This document shows positions 10,904 through 20,001 of a DNA stretch of 64,000 bases, one piece after another. The stretch is from Sporomusa termitida (GTDB taxonomy: Bacteria > Bacillota > Negativicutes > Sporomusales > Sporomusaceae), in contig NZ_CP036259.1 of NCBI RefSeq assembly GCF_007641255.1, positions 3,350,501 through 3,414,500 of the forward strand, given 5' to 3'. Position 1 is the first letter of the stretch. The number at the start of each line of letters is the position of its first letter. The notes under the pieces are model-generated. The model ran no database searches. It was not told where the DNA came from and saw nothing but the letters and a program-made list of their open reading frames with translations. The position numbers and the translations under genes were made by a program.

Positions 10904-11274
10904 ATTGCAGCCCCCTCAAGTCCAGCCAGATATGAGATTAAGTCTTTCGCATATCTAAATTCGTTATGAAGAATTACAGCGCCTCTATCTAAGTGCGCTT
11001 TTACATATTTCGGGAAGTAATCTTCTTCTGTGAGATGATATCCGCAGTGCTGTTCCATCAAACATTTGTATAAGTTATCATACTTTCCTGTTATTGTTTG
11101 CTTGTTCAAATCTAAGCCATTCGTATCTGTGTCAAATCGCAAACTATCTTGATCTTCTTTTAACGATAAGGCAATAGCTATCTTGGATAAAGCAAAAGGT
11201 TTTAAATTAGTTTTCTTCTGTAACTCCGTGAATATTGTCATCGTTTTTTGAGAAGTTCTTAACCTAAATATCAT
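10900..11274 (-). CDS. dndE: DndE, DNA sulfur modification protein
   Basis: This small protein of 124 aa lies between dndD and dndA and overlaps both neighbours by 4 bp. DndE is known as a small, mainly helical protein needed for phosphorothioation, reported to bind nicked DNA. Its sequence starts MIFRLRTSQKTMTIFTELQK and includes the family-like stretch ALSKIAIALSLKE. The identification combines size, position in the operon and this N-terminus. Confidence 0.9.
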   Translation of the reverse strand: MIFRLRTSQKTMTIFTELQKKTNLKPFALSKIAIALSLKEDQDSLRFDTDTNGLDLNKQTITGKYDNLYKCLMEQHCGYHLTEEDYFPKYVKAHLDRGAVILHNEFRYAKDLISYLAGLEGAAI

Positions 11275-13463
11275 GATGCAACCTCAAAAAAATATTTTTC
11301 ATCCAATAATGTACGTTGTTCAGTATCAGAATAAGCAATAAGGAATTCTTTTGCAATATGCGGTTTCAGTATTTTATAATAATCCTGATTTACTTCTTCG
11401 TCAGTCGATAATACTAGAACCTGACTACTTAGACTTGGGAAAAAGCGTGTAGTTATGTTTGCCCGATGCACACTGTCTATTCGTGCATATGGTGTATCAA
11501 TTATAAAAGGCACTCTATTATTGGAGATTTTGACTAATGCCCAGTAAAGTGACATAATATATATTTGCTGTTCACCCTTAGAAAATTCCTTAATATCAAC
11601 TTTAATTGGAACCGTAACTTCTTGATTTCCCTCATATCCTACTAAATTCTTTTCTAACTCTGTTTTTTTAGAAATTCCTAAAGTAATTATCAACTCTTTC
11701 ACACAAAGTTCTCCTATTTGAGTTGAAAATGCTTCTAATCCAATTTTCTCAATTATATTGCCGAGCTTGTCCATTCGCATATTACTGCGCCTATAAAGTG
11801 TAACATTAAAATCTTCATCAATTTCTATCTCGTCAACATAGTTGTCCTTGGAAATAAGTTGTTTAAACATATACATGAAATTTTTCTTAATATCACTTAA
11901 TTTATCTTTTATTAACATTGGTATAAAGTCTGATAACATTTCATATGACTTGTTACACAGAAGATAAATTGACTTATCTTTTCTAACGCTTTCAAGTATT
12001 TCCTGAGCTTTATTTAACCTCACCTTTAATTCTTTATTTTGCTCAATTAGGGTTTCTAAATAAATTTCAGCTTTTCCTTTATCCATAATCAAAGTACGAA
12101 TCTTTTCCTTTTTTTCTTCTATAAACAAAGAATATGCTGAAAGTTCTTCATTATTCTTTTCGCTGAATTCCAGTTTCTTTTTGAGCTTCTGTGTTTTTGC
12201 TAAAGACCGAGTAATGTCAAGTTTAGTATCAGTAATAATGTTTATATCCATGCCTTCGATAATACGAATTAACTCTAGAACCTTTTCCTCATTGTCATGA
12301 GACAGATTATGAATCAACTCAAATGAGTTAAGATCAAAATTAGGCTTAAGTCTCTCATCTATATGTTCTGATAAAATTCGTGAAAACACATTGGCACAAT
12401 CTTGATCGTAAGAGTCAACAATCCTTATATTCGAATTATTAACTTGGTCTTGAATAATTCGACTAATAAAGCTTTCATCAAGTGTTTCTTTTACTGCTAT
12501 ATATTTTTGATATTTATTTTCTTTGATTATTTGATTTTTAACTTCCGAAATAAGCGGATTAACTATAATAAAAGGCAAATAATTATTGGCAAATTCTTTA
12601 AGCCACTCATGTTTTTCTTCTCTATTTTTTTCTTCTCTATAAATCTCATTTTTTAATTGTGTAATCTCTTGAGCGAGTAATCCACCAGCTTTTCTAAAAT
12701 CCTTTTCCAATTGCCGTTCTTCTTCTTCAGTCTTTTCTATTTCAGCTTGTAAATCAGAAATCTTTACCTTCTCTAATATAATTGATTTCTCGTTATTATC
12801 TAACTCATTTTTTAGTCTTGCAACATTAGTCTCTTCTTCATTTAATGAATAGTCATGCTCTTGATGAATAAATCTTCGAAAATTGTTTTTCATAATATCA
12901 AAGGTATCATAGCCGCAAAGGACCAAAAGCGCTTCTCTTAAATTCTTTGCGCTATTCCCCTCAAGAAAGAAGTCACTTATTTTTTCACCATCAAAAAAGA
13001 ACAGGTCAAATAATTGCGGGGGAATTAATATTTTTAGATAACTTTCAAAGCTCTCTCTCTCTTCAATATTTAATATCTCGCCGTTTCTATAAACACAAAA
13101 TTTTTCAATCAATTTTTGCTCTTCATAATTCCATTGTCTGATAAGTTTATAGTTAGCTAAATCTCGTTCTTCTTCTAAATCAAAATTGAGTTCAACATAT
13201 GTATTCAAATCTGGTTTACCTAGAGAATTTTTATTAATTAGTTTTTTCATTCTTCGATAGTAACTAGAAGTTGTGCTATCATAGCCAAAAGCAACTGGCC
13301 CATATAAAGCTAATTTTATTGCTGTAAATAATGTAGTCTTTCCTGCTCCATTCTTTCCACCAACTAGAACTACATTCTGAAATTCTGAATTCACAGCAAT
13401 ATCAAGATTTACTGTCCCCTCGAATGAGCCAAAATTACATAAACAAATTTTATTAATTATCAT
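11271..13463 (-). CDS. dndD: DndD, SMC/Rad50-like ATPase of the Dnd system
   Basis: The chosen start is ATG 13463 (MIINKICLCNFGSF), which has GAAGG upstream and overlaps dndC by 11 bp; an in-frame ATG at 13523 would add 20 unlikely residues. The 730-aa protein has the Walker A motif GGKNGAGKTTLFTA near residue 35 and long central coiled coils rich in E, K and L. The ABC-type signature FSKGEQQIYIMSLYWAL and Walker B region VPFIIDTPYARID lie near the C-terminus. DndD ATPase activity is thought to open or nick DNA for sulfur incorporation. Confidence 0.93.
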   Translation of the reverse strand: MIINKICLCNFGSFEGTVNLDIAVNSEFQNVVLVGGKNGAGKTTLFTAIKLALYGPVAFGYDSTTSSYYRRMKKLINKNSLGKPDLNTYVELNFDLEEERDLANYKLIRQWNYEEQKLIEKFCVYRNGEILNIEERESFESYLKILIPPQLFDLFFFDGEKISDFFLEGNSAKNLREALLVLCGYDTFDIMKNNFRRFIHQEHDYSLNEEETNVARLKNELDNNEKSIILEKVKISDLQAEIEKTEEEERQLEKDFRKAGGLLAQEITQLKNEIYREEKNREEKHEWLKEFANNYLPFIIVNPLISEVKNQIIKENKYQKYIAVKETLDESFISRIIQDQVNNSNIRIVDSYDQDCANVFSRILSEHIDERLKPNFDLNSFELIHNLSHDNEEKVLELIRIIEGMDINIITDTKLDITRSLAKTQKLKKKLEFSEKNNEELSAYSLFIEEKKEKIRTLIMDKGKAEIYLETLIEQNKELKVRLNKAQEILESVRKDKSIYLLCNKSYEMLSDFIPMLIKDKLSDIKKNFMYMFKQLISKDNYVDEIEIDEDFNVTLYRRSNMRMDKLGNIIEKIGLEAFSTQIGELCVKELIITLGISKKTELEKNLVGYEGNQEVTVPIKVDIKEFSKGEQQIYIMSLYWALVKISNNRVPFIIDTPYARIDSVHRANITTRFFPSLSSQVLVLSTDEEVNQDYYKILKPHIAKEFLIAYSDTEQRTLLDEKYFFEVAS

Positions 13464-14841
13464 AATCAAAACCTTCTTTAATGTGATGGTGATGTAGCCA
13501 TGAAGCATTAAGAATTTTTTCAAAAGATTCTTTAAGCACTGGTCTACGAGTATTAAGTTTATTAGTGTTTATTGAAATAATAAGCTTACTTATTAATTCA
13601 AATTCAATACCGTATTGCTCGCAATATATTTTTAGCTGATCAATAATCTTTTCATCATAAAGTGGCTTTTTAAAGGTATCCCATGGCAATGGTTTACCTT
13701 TAATTTTTTTATATAAATCCACTAATTCTCTTCTGGAAAGATCTCCTTCTTTATCCCAGATTTCATCTATCTTTCTCAATTCATCGATGGTAATAAGGTC
13801 AATGCCAACTTCATTCTCAACTTCCAGTAGTTTTTCCAAAATAATTTTTCGGCCTGTTAATGTAAAAGGACCAAACCCCCGGCTCCCATCACCCTTTTCA
13901 TATACGGTACCGTCCCTTCGCTTGGTATCTCTTAAGTTCGGGTCATTTCTAATGCTTAATAACCAATCACGAAATTCCCGCAATGGTACTAGCCACCGCT
14001 CACCGCTTTCAATGAACCCTTTCAGTGATTTATCTTCTCTTACCATTGTACAAACCCAACAACCGAAACGGGTATTGCCACAAGTTGGTATATTAGCATC
14101 TTTTTTTGTTTCAACTATTGTGAATGGGCATTCTCCCCCTTCTTCACTCTTATATAGTGACAAGAGAAAATTATTATCTGATCCCCATGGAGATATCCCA
14201 TTATTGGTATTCAAGAGAATAGACCAAACTTCTTCAGTTGAAAGTTCGGATATTGGGTTATATACGTATGCTCCGTCAATCACTTCATGTTTATTTAATA
14301 GTTTACCCACTATTTTTCTTTCTTCAATTCTCCTTGCTCTTGCTGCACTTTCTGCCTTTCTTACTCCTAAAAGAATGACTACTTCACCTTCATTTTCAAC
14401 TCTTTCACGAATAAATCTATTTGACGGATAAATTTTTAGTCTATCAGTACACCACCTAAAGCCTGGTGGTTCTGGGGTTGGGTACCCCAACCCTATAAGC
14501 GAACTCCAAAAAGTTTCTTCTATTCGTGGCCGTACCAGACGCGCAAATATGGCCAGTTCTTGTGCTTTAGCACTCTGGTCAATCATTTGCAGCATTTCTT
14601 TCAAATACTCTATTACTATAGGATTTTCTACCATAGTATCGGAAGATACTATATATACTGGTTTTATACGTTCCTCTTTGGGTAAACGTTTTAACATACT
14701 AAACACTAGCTGGCAAACAGTCGTTGAATCTTTACCCCCGCTATAACCGATTATCCAAGGTTTTTTATCATGTTTATAGACCAACTCAATTTCGTCTAAT
14801 ATGTCATCTATTACAGATTCTTGAAATAGCCCATTGCTCAT
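13453..14841 (-). CDS. dndC: DndC, PAPS-reductase-like sulfurtransferase
   Basis: DndC is an Fe-S ATP pyrophosphatase that activates the DNA backbone and accepts sulfur from DndA. The 462-aa protein carries the P-loop IIGYSGGKDSTTVCQL near residue 30. A cysteine set consistent with a 4Fe-4S cluster is visible: ECPF, PTCGNTRFGCWVC and neighbours around residues 235-265. It overlaps dndB by ATGA at its start and dndD at its end, which indicates tight translational coupling. Confidence 0.94.
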   Translation of the reverse strand: MSNGLFQESVIDDILDEIELVYKHDKKPWIIGYSGGKDSTTVCQLVFSMLKRLPKEERIKPVYIVSSDTMVENPIVIEYLKEMLQMIDQSAKAQELAIFARLVRPRIEETFWSSLIGLGYPTPEPPGFRWCTDRLKIYPSNRFIRERVENEGEVVILLGVRKAESAARARRIEERKIVGKLLNKHEVIDGAYVYNPISELSTEEVWSILLNTNNGISPWGSDNNFLLSLYKSEEGGECPFTIVETKKDANIPTCGNTRFGCWVCTMVREDKSLKGFIESGERWLVPLREFRDWLLSIRNDPNLRDTKRRDGTVYEKGDGSRGFGPFTLTGRKIILEKLLEVENEVGIDLITIDELRKIDEIWDKEGDLSRRELVDLYKKIKGKPLPWDTFKKPLYDEKIIDQLKIYCEQYGIEFELISKLIISINTNKLNTRRPVLKESFEKILNASWLHHHHIKEGFDYDN

Positions 14842-15932
14842 TGTTGTGCCTCACTTTGATTTATCATCATTTCATCTAGTGTCTTTTCCTGTTCATCAAG
14901 TTTAAAACCAATTAAATGCTTAATTTTATTATAAGTTAACCTGATCGCAGTAGTATTTTTATTTATAGTTCCTTTAGGTGTTAAGGCTCGTCCATTCCAG
15001 TCTTTATTATTTGAACGGCTCCAATCTATTTTATTTAAACAATTTATATATTCCACATACTCTTGAATGTTATTGCAGTAAAGATAGTTGCCTAAATGCC
15101 CCAAAGCTACTAGCACAACTCCATGAGCATTAATATAATCTTTCCTGCATTCAGAAGCGCTTAAAGCCTTGTCCTGAACTTGTTTCCATTCATGCATGGT
15201 ATTACATAGCGCTTTCCAATAATCCATCACAAATTTTTCATCATTTTTGTTAATCTTGTCGCCTTTTTTCTTTCCAAGGATACAACAAATTGAACTATGT
15301 ATATTTGTTAAAGTAAAAATTCTAGGGGAATATTTTGATAAATTATCTGCTTCTTGATCTGTGAAACGTTTCAGTAACGGAATACTCTCAACTACTTTTT
15401 TAGATAATAACGCTAATGGATCACGATTGTCATATAAAATTCCAATCGACTTTGTTGTATTGACTGCATGTTTGTTTAAATCTGCAAACATTTGTTGACT
15501 CTTCTTTAAGCCATTATCCTTAAAAAAGACAACAGAGATTGTTTCATTTTCCAGTTCTTTATTGATCTTAAGAGCTTCTTCTATTGCGGCCCTCCTATGT
15601 TGGCCGTCATTTATTAAAAATTTGGCTTTTATTGGTATCTGAAGTGTTCCTAAATCCGTCTCTGAAAATGGAGTAAATATAATATCACCATCAACAGAAG
15701 CTGTAAGTGACGAAAATACATAACTATCTGGATTATTTATTATATAACCAGTAATTTCAGGAATTCTAGATTTATTCAAAATCCTTTGAGCTCTAAATTC
15801 GGGTGGGAAATCTTCATCGATAGATTGAAATATTTTAGAAATTACTTCTAGAGGACACATTGCCACATAATATTCTTCTTTAGCTTGAATTCCTCTGATA
15901 GCAGGAAATGAATAACTAAAACCCTTCACCAT
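14838..15932 (-). CDS. dndB: DndB, DGQHR-domain regulator/modulator of the Dnd operon
   Basis: The start is ATG 15932 (MVKGFSYSFPAIRG), with GGGAG just upstream; a start at 15989 would add 19 residues without a ribosome site. The protein is 364 aa. The defining motif is LINDGQHRRAAIEEAL. DndB proteins repress the dnd operon and influence how many sites are modified. It is the first gene of the operon, so the promoter should lie between 15933 and about 16030. Confidence 0.92.
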   Translation of the reverse strand: MVKGFSYSFPAIRGIQAKEEYYVAMCPLEVISKIFQSIDEDFPPEFRAQRILNKSRIPEITGYIINNPDSYVFSSLTASVDGDIIFTPFSETDLGTLQIPIKAKFLINDGQHRRAAIEEALKINKELENETISVVFFKDNGLKKSQQMFADLNKHAVNTTKSIGILYDNRDPLALLSKKVVESIPLLKRFTDQEADNLSKYSPRIFTLTNIHSSICCILGKKKGDKINKNDEKFVMDYWKALCNTMHEWKQVQDKALSASECRKDYINAHGVVLVALGHLGNYLYCNNIQEYVEYINCLNKIDWSRSNNKDWNGRALTPKGTINKNTTAIRLTYNKIKHLIGFKLDEQEKTLDEMMINQSEAQQ

Positions 15933-16030
15933 GTTACTCTCCCTACGTACGTAATTTATTTTTCTACTTAAGTATATTTTACATGGCAAAAACAGTCAAT
16001 ATTTCAATGCGATTCTTCTCGATAGATCCA

Positions 16031-16057
16031 GACTCAAAGGGACGGTTCTCTTGAGTC
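16031..16057. repeat. REP-type palindrome, uninterrupted copy, with conserved tail to about 16120
   Basis: GACTCA at 16031 and TGAGTC at 16052 bracket the core GGGACGGTTCTC. A tail follows that resembles other copies in the window (a run like TATACCTTTTTATC, then GGGATATAATTCCTGCCCC). This copy has no insertion and shows the target site as it looks before IS1182 or the MITE inserts. Confidence 0.75.
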
Positions 16058-16200
16058 ATTTATACCTTTTTATCACTCGACAGAATTCATAAAAATCGGG
16101 ATATAATTCCTGCCCCTCCCCCGGTCCATAGAGAGACAAAGGGCACGATCCTTTCTGGTCACTTTTCGATCTCCTGTACCATTAAAGGGCAGGAAAAAAT

Positions 16201-16929
16201 TCATTTAAACGGAACATAAACTTTTTTCATCGGAATTAGCGCTTTTGTCTCGTTAGGAAGACTCTCATACCAGTCGGTCAGTAAATCTGCTAATCCGGGT
16301 AAATCAATTAATTTTACATCATTTTGTTGGGCGACCTTTACAGCAGTAGATTTAAAACCGCCTGTTGCAACAAAAATGCAGCTTCCCCCCATTGGGCTAG
16401 CTCCTAGAAGCTGTTGAATCTCGGGGGCCGAACTTGTATCTTTTCTATGTTTAACTTGCACTTTAACAACAGGTTTTTCAAAGCCAAAAGCATCTTTGTG
16501 AGCCAAGATATCGACTCCTCCGTCAGGTCCTTTTGGACTTACCCGTACTTGATAACCCATAGCCCGTAGTATACCAGCAACTAAGTCCTGCATTTCCCAT
16601 GGATCTAAATGGCCAATAGCGTCTTCAACCATTGATTTAGCTTGTTGGATAAAATCATTATGATTAAATTCAGCGTCCGCTTCTTCTTGCATTGGTTCAA
16701 TGTCAACTATTTTACCGGCTAACAGTGTATCAAATTCACCGCCCCAATCGTCGACTCTAAATACAGTAGATATGCCGCCTAAGGAGTTCTTTGCTCCTGC
16801 GAGAGTACATCGCGTAATAACCGTTTTTTATCCCATTTCACCCCAATAATATTAGGGTAATGCTGATTGATCGAGGGATCATATTAATTCATTATTATCT
16901 CCAGCTCGAACCATCCACCATTTCGTCAA
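16201..16929 (-). pseudogene. Mrr-type restriction endonuclease, frameshifted and internally deleted
   Basis: The open C-terminal part (16201-16692) is an Mrr catalytic domain of the PD-(D/E)xK fold, with PDGGVDI then VKVQVKH. Upstream, other frames hold parts of the expected N-terminus: NSLGGISTVFRVDDW in frame with the catalytic part, YDPSINQHYPNIIGVKWDKK in a second frame, and TKWWMVRAGDNNELI in a third. The last has a TTG start at 16929 and GGGGTGG before it. Such enzymes are usually about 300 aa, so part of the N-terminal domain is missing as well. It is probably inactive. An alternative reading is a short protein from ATG 16692. Confidence 0.7.
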
Positions 16930-17277
16930 TGTGGCCACCCCAATTACGATAAATTAATACTACTTTTATTCATCAAAAAACGCCAACCTCCTTGTTAAGA
17001 AGGTTAAAGAGCTTCCTTTATGCAGAAATATATAAAATAAAATTATGCTAAGAGAGTCAACTGTATATTAAAAGACAGGAACAATGCTCTTACAATGAGA
17101 TAAAAGTTGACTCAAGAAAACAGTCATGGCAATGCTTGCCACGGTAGAATTGCTGAAATAAGGATTAACTTTCACGCTAACCGTCCCCTGCGTCTAAGGT
17201 AATGTCGATGAAACAGATACTTAAAAAACAAGATCGAGCAGTAAATCACAATGACTTTCTGCTCAATCGCTTTTTAT
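16930..17277. other. Intergenic region, no gene seen
   Basis: This is AT-rich and contains no credible ORF, RNA family or insertion-sequence end on either strand. Minor inverted repeats such as AATGCTTGCCAC are too short to interpret. Confidence 0.4.
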
Positions 17278-17592
17278 TTACAGCAACCATCCGTAATTCT
17301 GGCGGGTATTCACAATCGCATCCATGCAAACGACGGAGCCTTTGATCTGGTAAATCAAAAGATATCTCTCAAGCAAAAGCTTTCGATATTTCCCTGGCGT
17401 AATAAGCGGATCAATCAGGCTTGGATTCCTTTCAGGAAACTGCTCCAGCGATTTGGCCATGCTCTGGAAATCTTCAATAAGCCGTGCGGCTGCCGCTTCA
17501 CTGACCTGGGCTAAAAACCGGGCGTGAGAGACCAGCATTTGGGCAGCTTCTTCGGAGATGACAACCGTAAATATTCTATTTTCGCTGCCCAT
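17278..17592 (-). CDS. RelE/ParE-superfamily toxin
   Basis: The start chosen is ATG 17592 (MGSENRIFTVVISEEAAQML); ATG 17604 is also possible. The 104-aa protein has the helix-helix-strand order typical of ParE/RelE toxins. Examples are RLIEDFQSMAKSLEQFPERNP and the C-terminal YLLIYQIKGSVVCMDAIVNTR. It overlaps the antitoxin gene by 17 bp, so it is translated after it. Whether it targets gyrase or mRNA cannot be told from the sequence. Confidence 0.8.
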   Translation of the reverse strand: MGSENRIFTVVISEEAAQMLVSHARFLAQVSEAAAARLIEDFQSMAKSLEQFPERNPSLIDPLITPGKYRKLLLERYLLIYQIKGSVVCMDAIVNTRQNYGWLL

Positions 17593-17863
17593 CCAGCACC
17601 TCACGGACAGCGGCCTTCATCATGGCAGATACATCGTCTACAGAATGCCCCCTATTTCCTTGCAGCCGGCTCTCTTCGGCAATAACCAGGCTTTCCCGTA
17701 AACGCAGCATGCTCTCCCGCCGCGCATAGGTCGCAATGTCCATAACTACAAGGTCACCTTCGCCATTTTTTGTCAGATAAACCGGCTCACCCGAGCGCTT
17801 GCACAACTCGGATACCTCGTTATAGTTCTTGCGGATTGCCGCAGACGGCTTTATATTCATCAT
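17576..17863 (-). CDS. Phd/YefM-family antitoxin
   Basis: The 95-aa protein begins MMNIKPSAAIRKNYNEVSELCK and continues PVYLTKNGEGDLVVMDIATYA. This is the DNA-binding N-terminal fold of Phd/YefM antitoxins, which normally represses its own operon and neutralises the toxin through the C-terminal tail. It is the first gene of the pair. TA pairs of this kind often persist in islands such as this one. Confidence 0.85.
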   Translation of the reverse strand: MMNIKPSAAIRKNYNEVSELCKRSGEPVYLTKNGEGDLVVMDIATYARRESMLRLRESLVIAEESRLQGNRGHSVDDVSAMMKAAVREVLDGQRK

Positions 17864-17975
17864 GAAAACCAGCCCCTTAGTAGTATTTTTATATCCTTAT
17901 TATATGATAATATTACTACCTATAGTCAAATTTGTCTACAGGTGTTCTTAATAACCCACACTGAAAAATACTAAA

Positions 17976-18012
17976 TAATGCCATCCTGCGGCAAATTCGC
18001 AGAATGGCATTT
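17976..18012. terminator. Hairpin upstream of the toxin-antitoxin pair
   Basis: AATGCCATCCTGCG pairs with CGCAGAATGGCATT around a short loop. A T-rich stretch follows on the plus strand but is weak. It may be a terminator for a lost gene or an insertion-sequence end. Confidence 0.45.
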
Positions 18013-18088
18013 AACTCATTCGGCAACGCTGATTCGGCAGATGAATAACCCATCCAAAACCTTAACCTGAATAAGTTAATGCCAATTG

Positions 18089-18704
18089 AGCCACTGAGTT
18101 AATGTTTGAGAGCCACCCTGTTAATCTAATAGAGCCACTATGTTAATCTGAGAGCCACCCATGTTTTTCTCCAGTAAAATGGAGACAGTGCTACTGAAAT
18201 GCAGAGCACAAATAAACATGGGGAGGACTCAGAATGACCAAGTATCGAAATATCCTAAGGCTAAGCAAAATGGGCTTAAGCCAGCGAAGCATTGCATCAA
18301 GTTGTCAGTGCTCCCGCAACACAGTTGCCGATGTACTAAGCCGCGCTGACCAGAAGGGCGTGCTATGGCCGCTTCCAGAGGATGTTGGCGACCCAGACCT
18401 TCAGCTAATGTTATTCCCGGAAAGGATTCAGGTATCGCCGCGCAGGATTCCAGACAGCGAGCATATTCACAGAGAGATGGCAAAAAGCGGCGTTACACTT
18501 AGTTTGCTATGGAGTGAGTACTGTGAGGCCTGTCGTCTCAGCAATGAGATTCCTCTAAAGTACACACAATACTGCAATTATTACCGAAAATTCGCGGCAA
18601 CTACCAAAGCGACGATGCACATTAGTCGAAAACCGGGTGAACAGTTAGAGGTGGATTGGGCTGGTCAGACAGCGGCCATCGTCGACAGGGATACGGGCGA
18701 ACTA
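18089..18704 (+). mobile_element. Left part of an IS21-type element, cut by IS3
   Basis: Four direct copies of a GAGCCAC...GTTAAT motif lie at 18089-18165, the multiple end repeats typical of IS21 elements. The istA gene starts at ATG 18234 (MTKYRNILRLSKMGLSQRSIA, a helix-turn-helix). It runs through PGEQLEVDWAGQTAAIVDRDTGEL, the first part of the DDE core, and is broken at 18704 where the IS3 element begins. The rest of this IS21 copy is absent beyond the IS3. Confidence 0.8.
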
Positions 18705-18784
18705 TGCGGCGTCCCCCGTTCAATAGACAGAAAAAGCACAAGGATAACATAGTTTTTCACAGGATAGCTTACTATTTCGCTGAT

Positions 18785-19606
18785 TTAAGCAGCCATAGCC
18801 AACAAATAGTACTCTTCGGGAGTTCGGTATCCATTGGTGGCATGAATTCGTTGCCGGTTATAAAAGATTTCCACATATTCAAATACGGCGGCCCTGGCCT
18901 GTTCGCGGGTCTGAAACCGTTGCCCGATCAGCCATTCATATTTCATCTTGCCCCAAAATGCCTCCATTGGTGCGTTGTCCCAACAGTTGCCCTTCCTGGA
19001 CATGCTGCAAATAAATCCGCGCTCTTTGAGTACATCCTGATAATCCTTAGAGCAATACTGGCTGCCACGATCGGAGTGAATGAGTACGCCGTGGGGCGGC
19101 CGAGCTCGCTTGCAGACACTGTCTAACGCCTGCATGACCAGTTCTTTGGTCATCCGCTCACTCATGGATAATCCGACCACTCTTTGCCCGCATAGGTCAA
19201 TGATGGCAGCCACGTACAGCCAGCCTTCCTCCGTCCATAGATAGGTGATGTCACTGACCATTTTTTGATTGGGCCTGGAGGCTGTAAACTCACGGTTTAA
19301 CAGGTTTTCGGCAACGGCAAGGGCATGTTTCGAATTCGTAGTGGCCTTGAATATTTTGGCTGTTTTAGAGTGAATGCCCGCCTGCTTCATCAGGCGTTCT
19401 ATCCGCTTATGATTTACTCTCAGACCCTTACGGCGCAACTCTTGATAGATTTTACGGCAACCATAAACATGGCGTTTCGTTTGATGAAGTTGCTCAATCT
19501 GCGCCAAGATGGCCTCGTTTTCTAAGTCCCTTTGGCTTTTCGGGCGATTTTCCCATGCATAGTAGCCACTGCGGGATACCCCCAGCACTTTGCACAGCTT
19601 CTCCAC
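18785..19606 (-). CDS. IS3 OrfB, DDE integrase domain
   Basis: The 273-aa protein is open without breaks. It contains an HTH_21-like region (NHKRIERLMKQAGI) and the DDE residues in MVSDITYLWTEEGW, GVLIHSDRGSQYCS and NAPMEAFWGKMKYE. The frame extends upstream past 19606 to the slip site in orfA, as expected for a frameshift fusion. The element may still be able to move. Confidence 0.92.
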   Translation of the reverse strand: MEKLCKVLGVSRSGYYAWENRPKSQRDLENEAILAQIEQLHQTKRHVYGCRKIYQELRRKGLRVNHKRIERLMKQAGIHSKTAKIFKATTNSKHALAVAENLLNREFTASRPNQKMVSDITYLWTEEGWLYVAAIIDLCGQRVVGLSMSERMTKELVMQALDSVCKRARPPHGVLIHSDRGSQYCSKDYQDVLKERGFICSMSRKGNCWDNAPMEAFWGKMKYEWLIGQRFQTREQARAAVFEYVEIFYNRQRIHATNGYRTPEEYYLLAMAA

Positions 19607-19647
19607 CCGATAGGTTTGGCGGTTAGCTTTGATAAATTTGAACCGTT

Positions 19648-19935
19648 TTATTTCTGGTTCTTCGCGAAGTACGCTGCCGCCTTTTTTAAAATCTCATTTT
19701 CCTCCCGCAGGTCACGATTTTCTCGTTCTAGCTTTCTTAGCCGCTCATCGTCTGGACTGAGCTTGCCGCTGCCGGGAAAAGGGGCATTAGGTTTTTCCCG
19801 ATACTTTTTCAACCACCCATGAAGCGTATTCTCATTGATCCCTAACTCGGCTGCCACTTTGGATACCGGCCCACCGGTCGCTTCTACTCTTTTCACCGCT
19901 TGCAGTTTAAACTCGGCGCTAAACTGTTTCACCAT
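19648..19935 (-). CDS. IS3 OrfA, helix-turn-helix protein
   Basis: The 95-aa protein begins MVKQFSAEFKLQAVKRVEATGG, followed by VSKVAAELGINENTLHGWLKKYR, a HTH_23/28-type domain. A C-terminal leucine zipper follows (RLRKLERENRDLREENEILKK). Near the end, the heptamer A AAA AAG (19681-19687, minus strand) is the classic -1 slip site that makes the OrfAB transposase. Confidence 0.9.
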   Translation of the reverse strand: MVKQFSAEFKLQAVKRVEATGGPVSKVAAELGINENTLHGWLKKYREKPNAPFPGSGKLSPDDERLRKLERENRDLREENEILKKAAAYFAKNQK

Positions 19936-20001
19936 TTCATTCCCCTCTCTGATTCCAGTATACTACGCGTTTCTACTGTCCATCAAAGGGGGGACGGGGC
20001 A

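Larger units (their letters stand above)
18705..20001 (-). mobile_element. IS3-family (IS150-like) insertion sequence
   Basis: The element is 1,297 bp. The ends match as an imperfect inverted repeat beginning TGCGGCGTCCCCC at the left and TGCCCCGTCCCCCC when the right end is read inward. The orfA and orfB genes lie on the minus strand with a programmed-frameshift site. No target duplication is seen: the left flank is an IS21 istA and the right flank is an IS1182 transposase, so this copy sits at a rearrangement joint. Confidence 0.85.

Noticed and set aside
13787-14431. 214-codon plus-strand frame inside dndC
   Set aside because: Antisense shadow of dndC, rich in serine and proline from complementary codons; no plausible start site.
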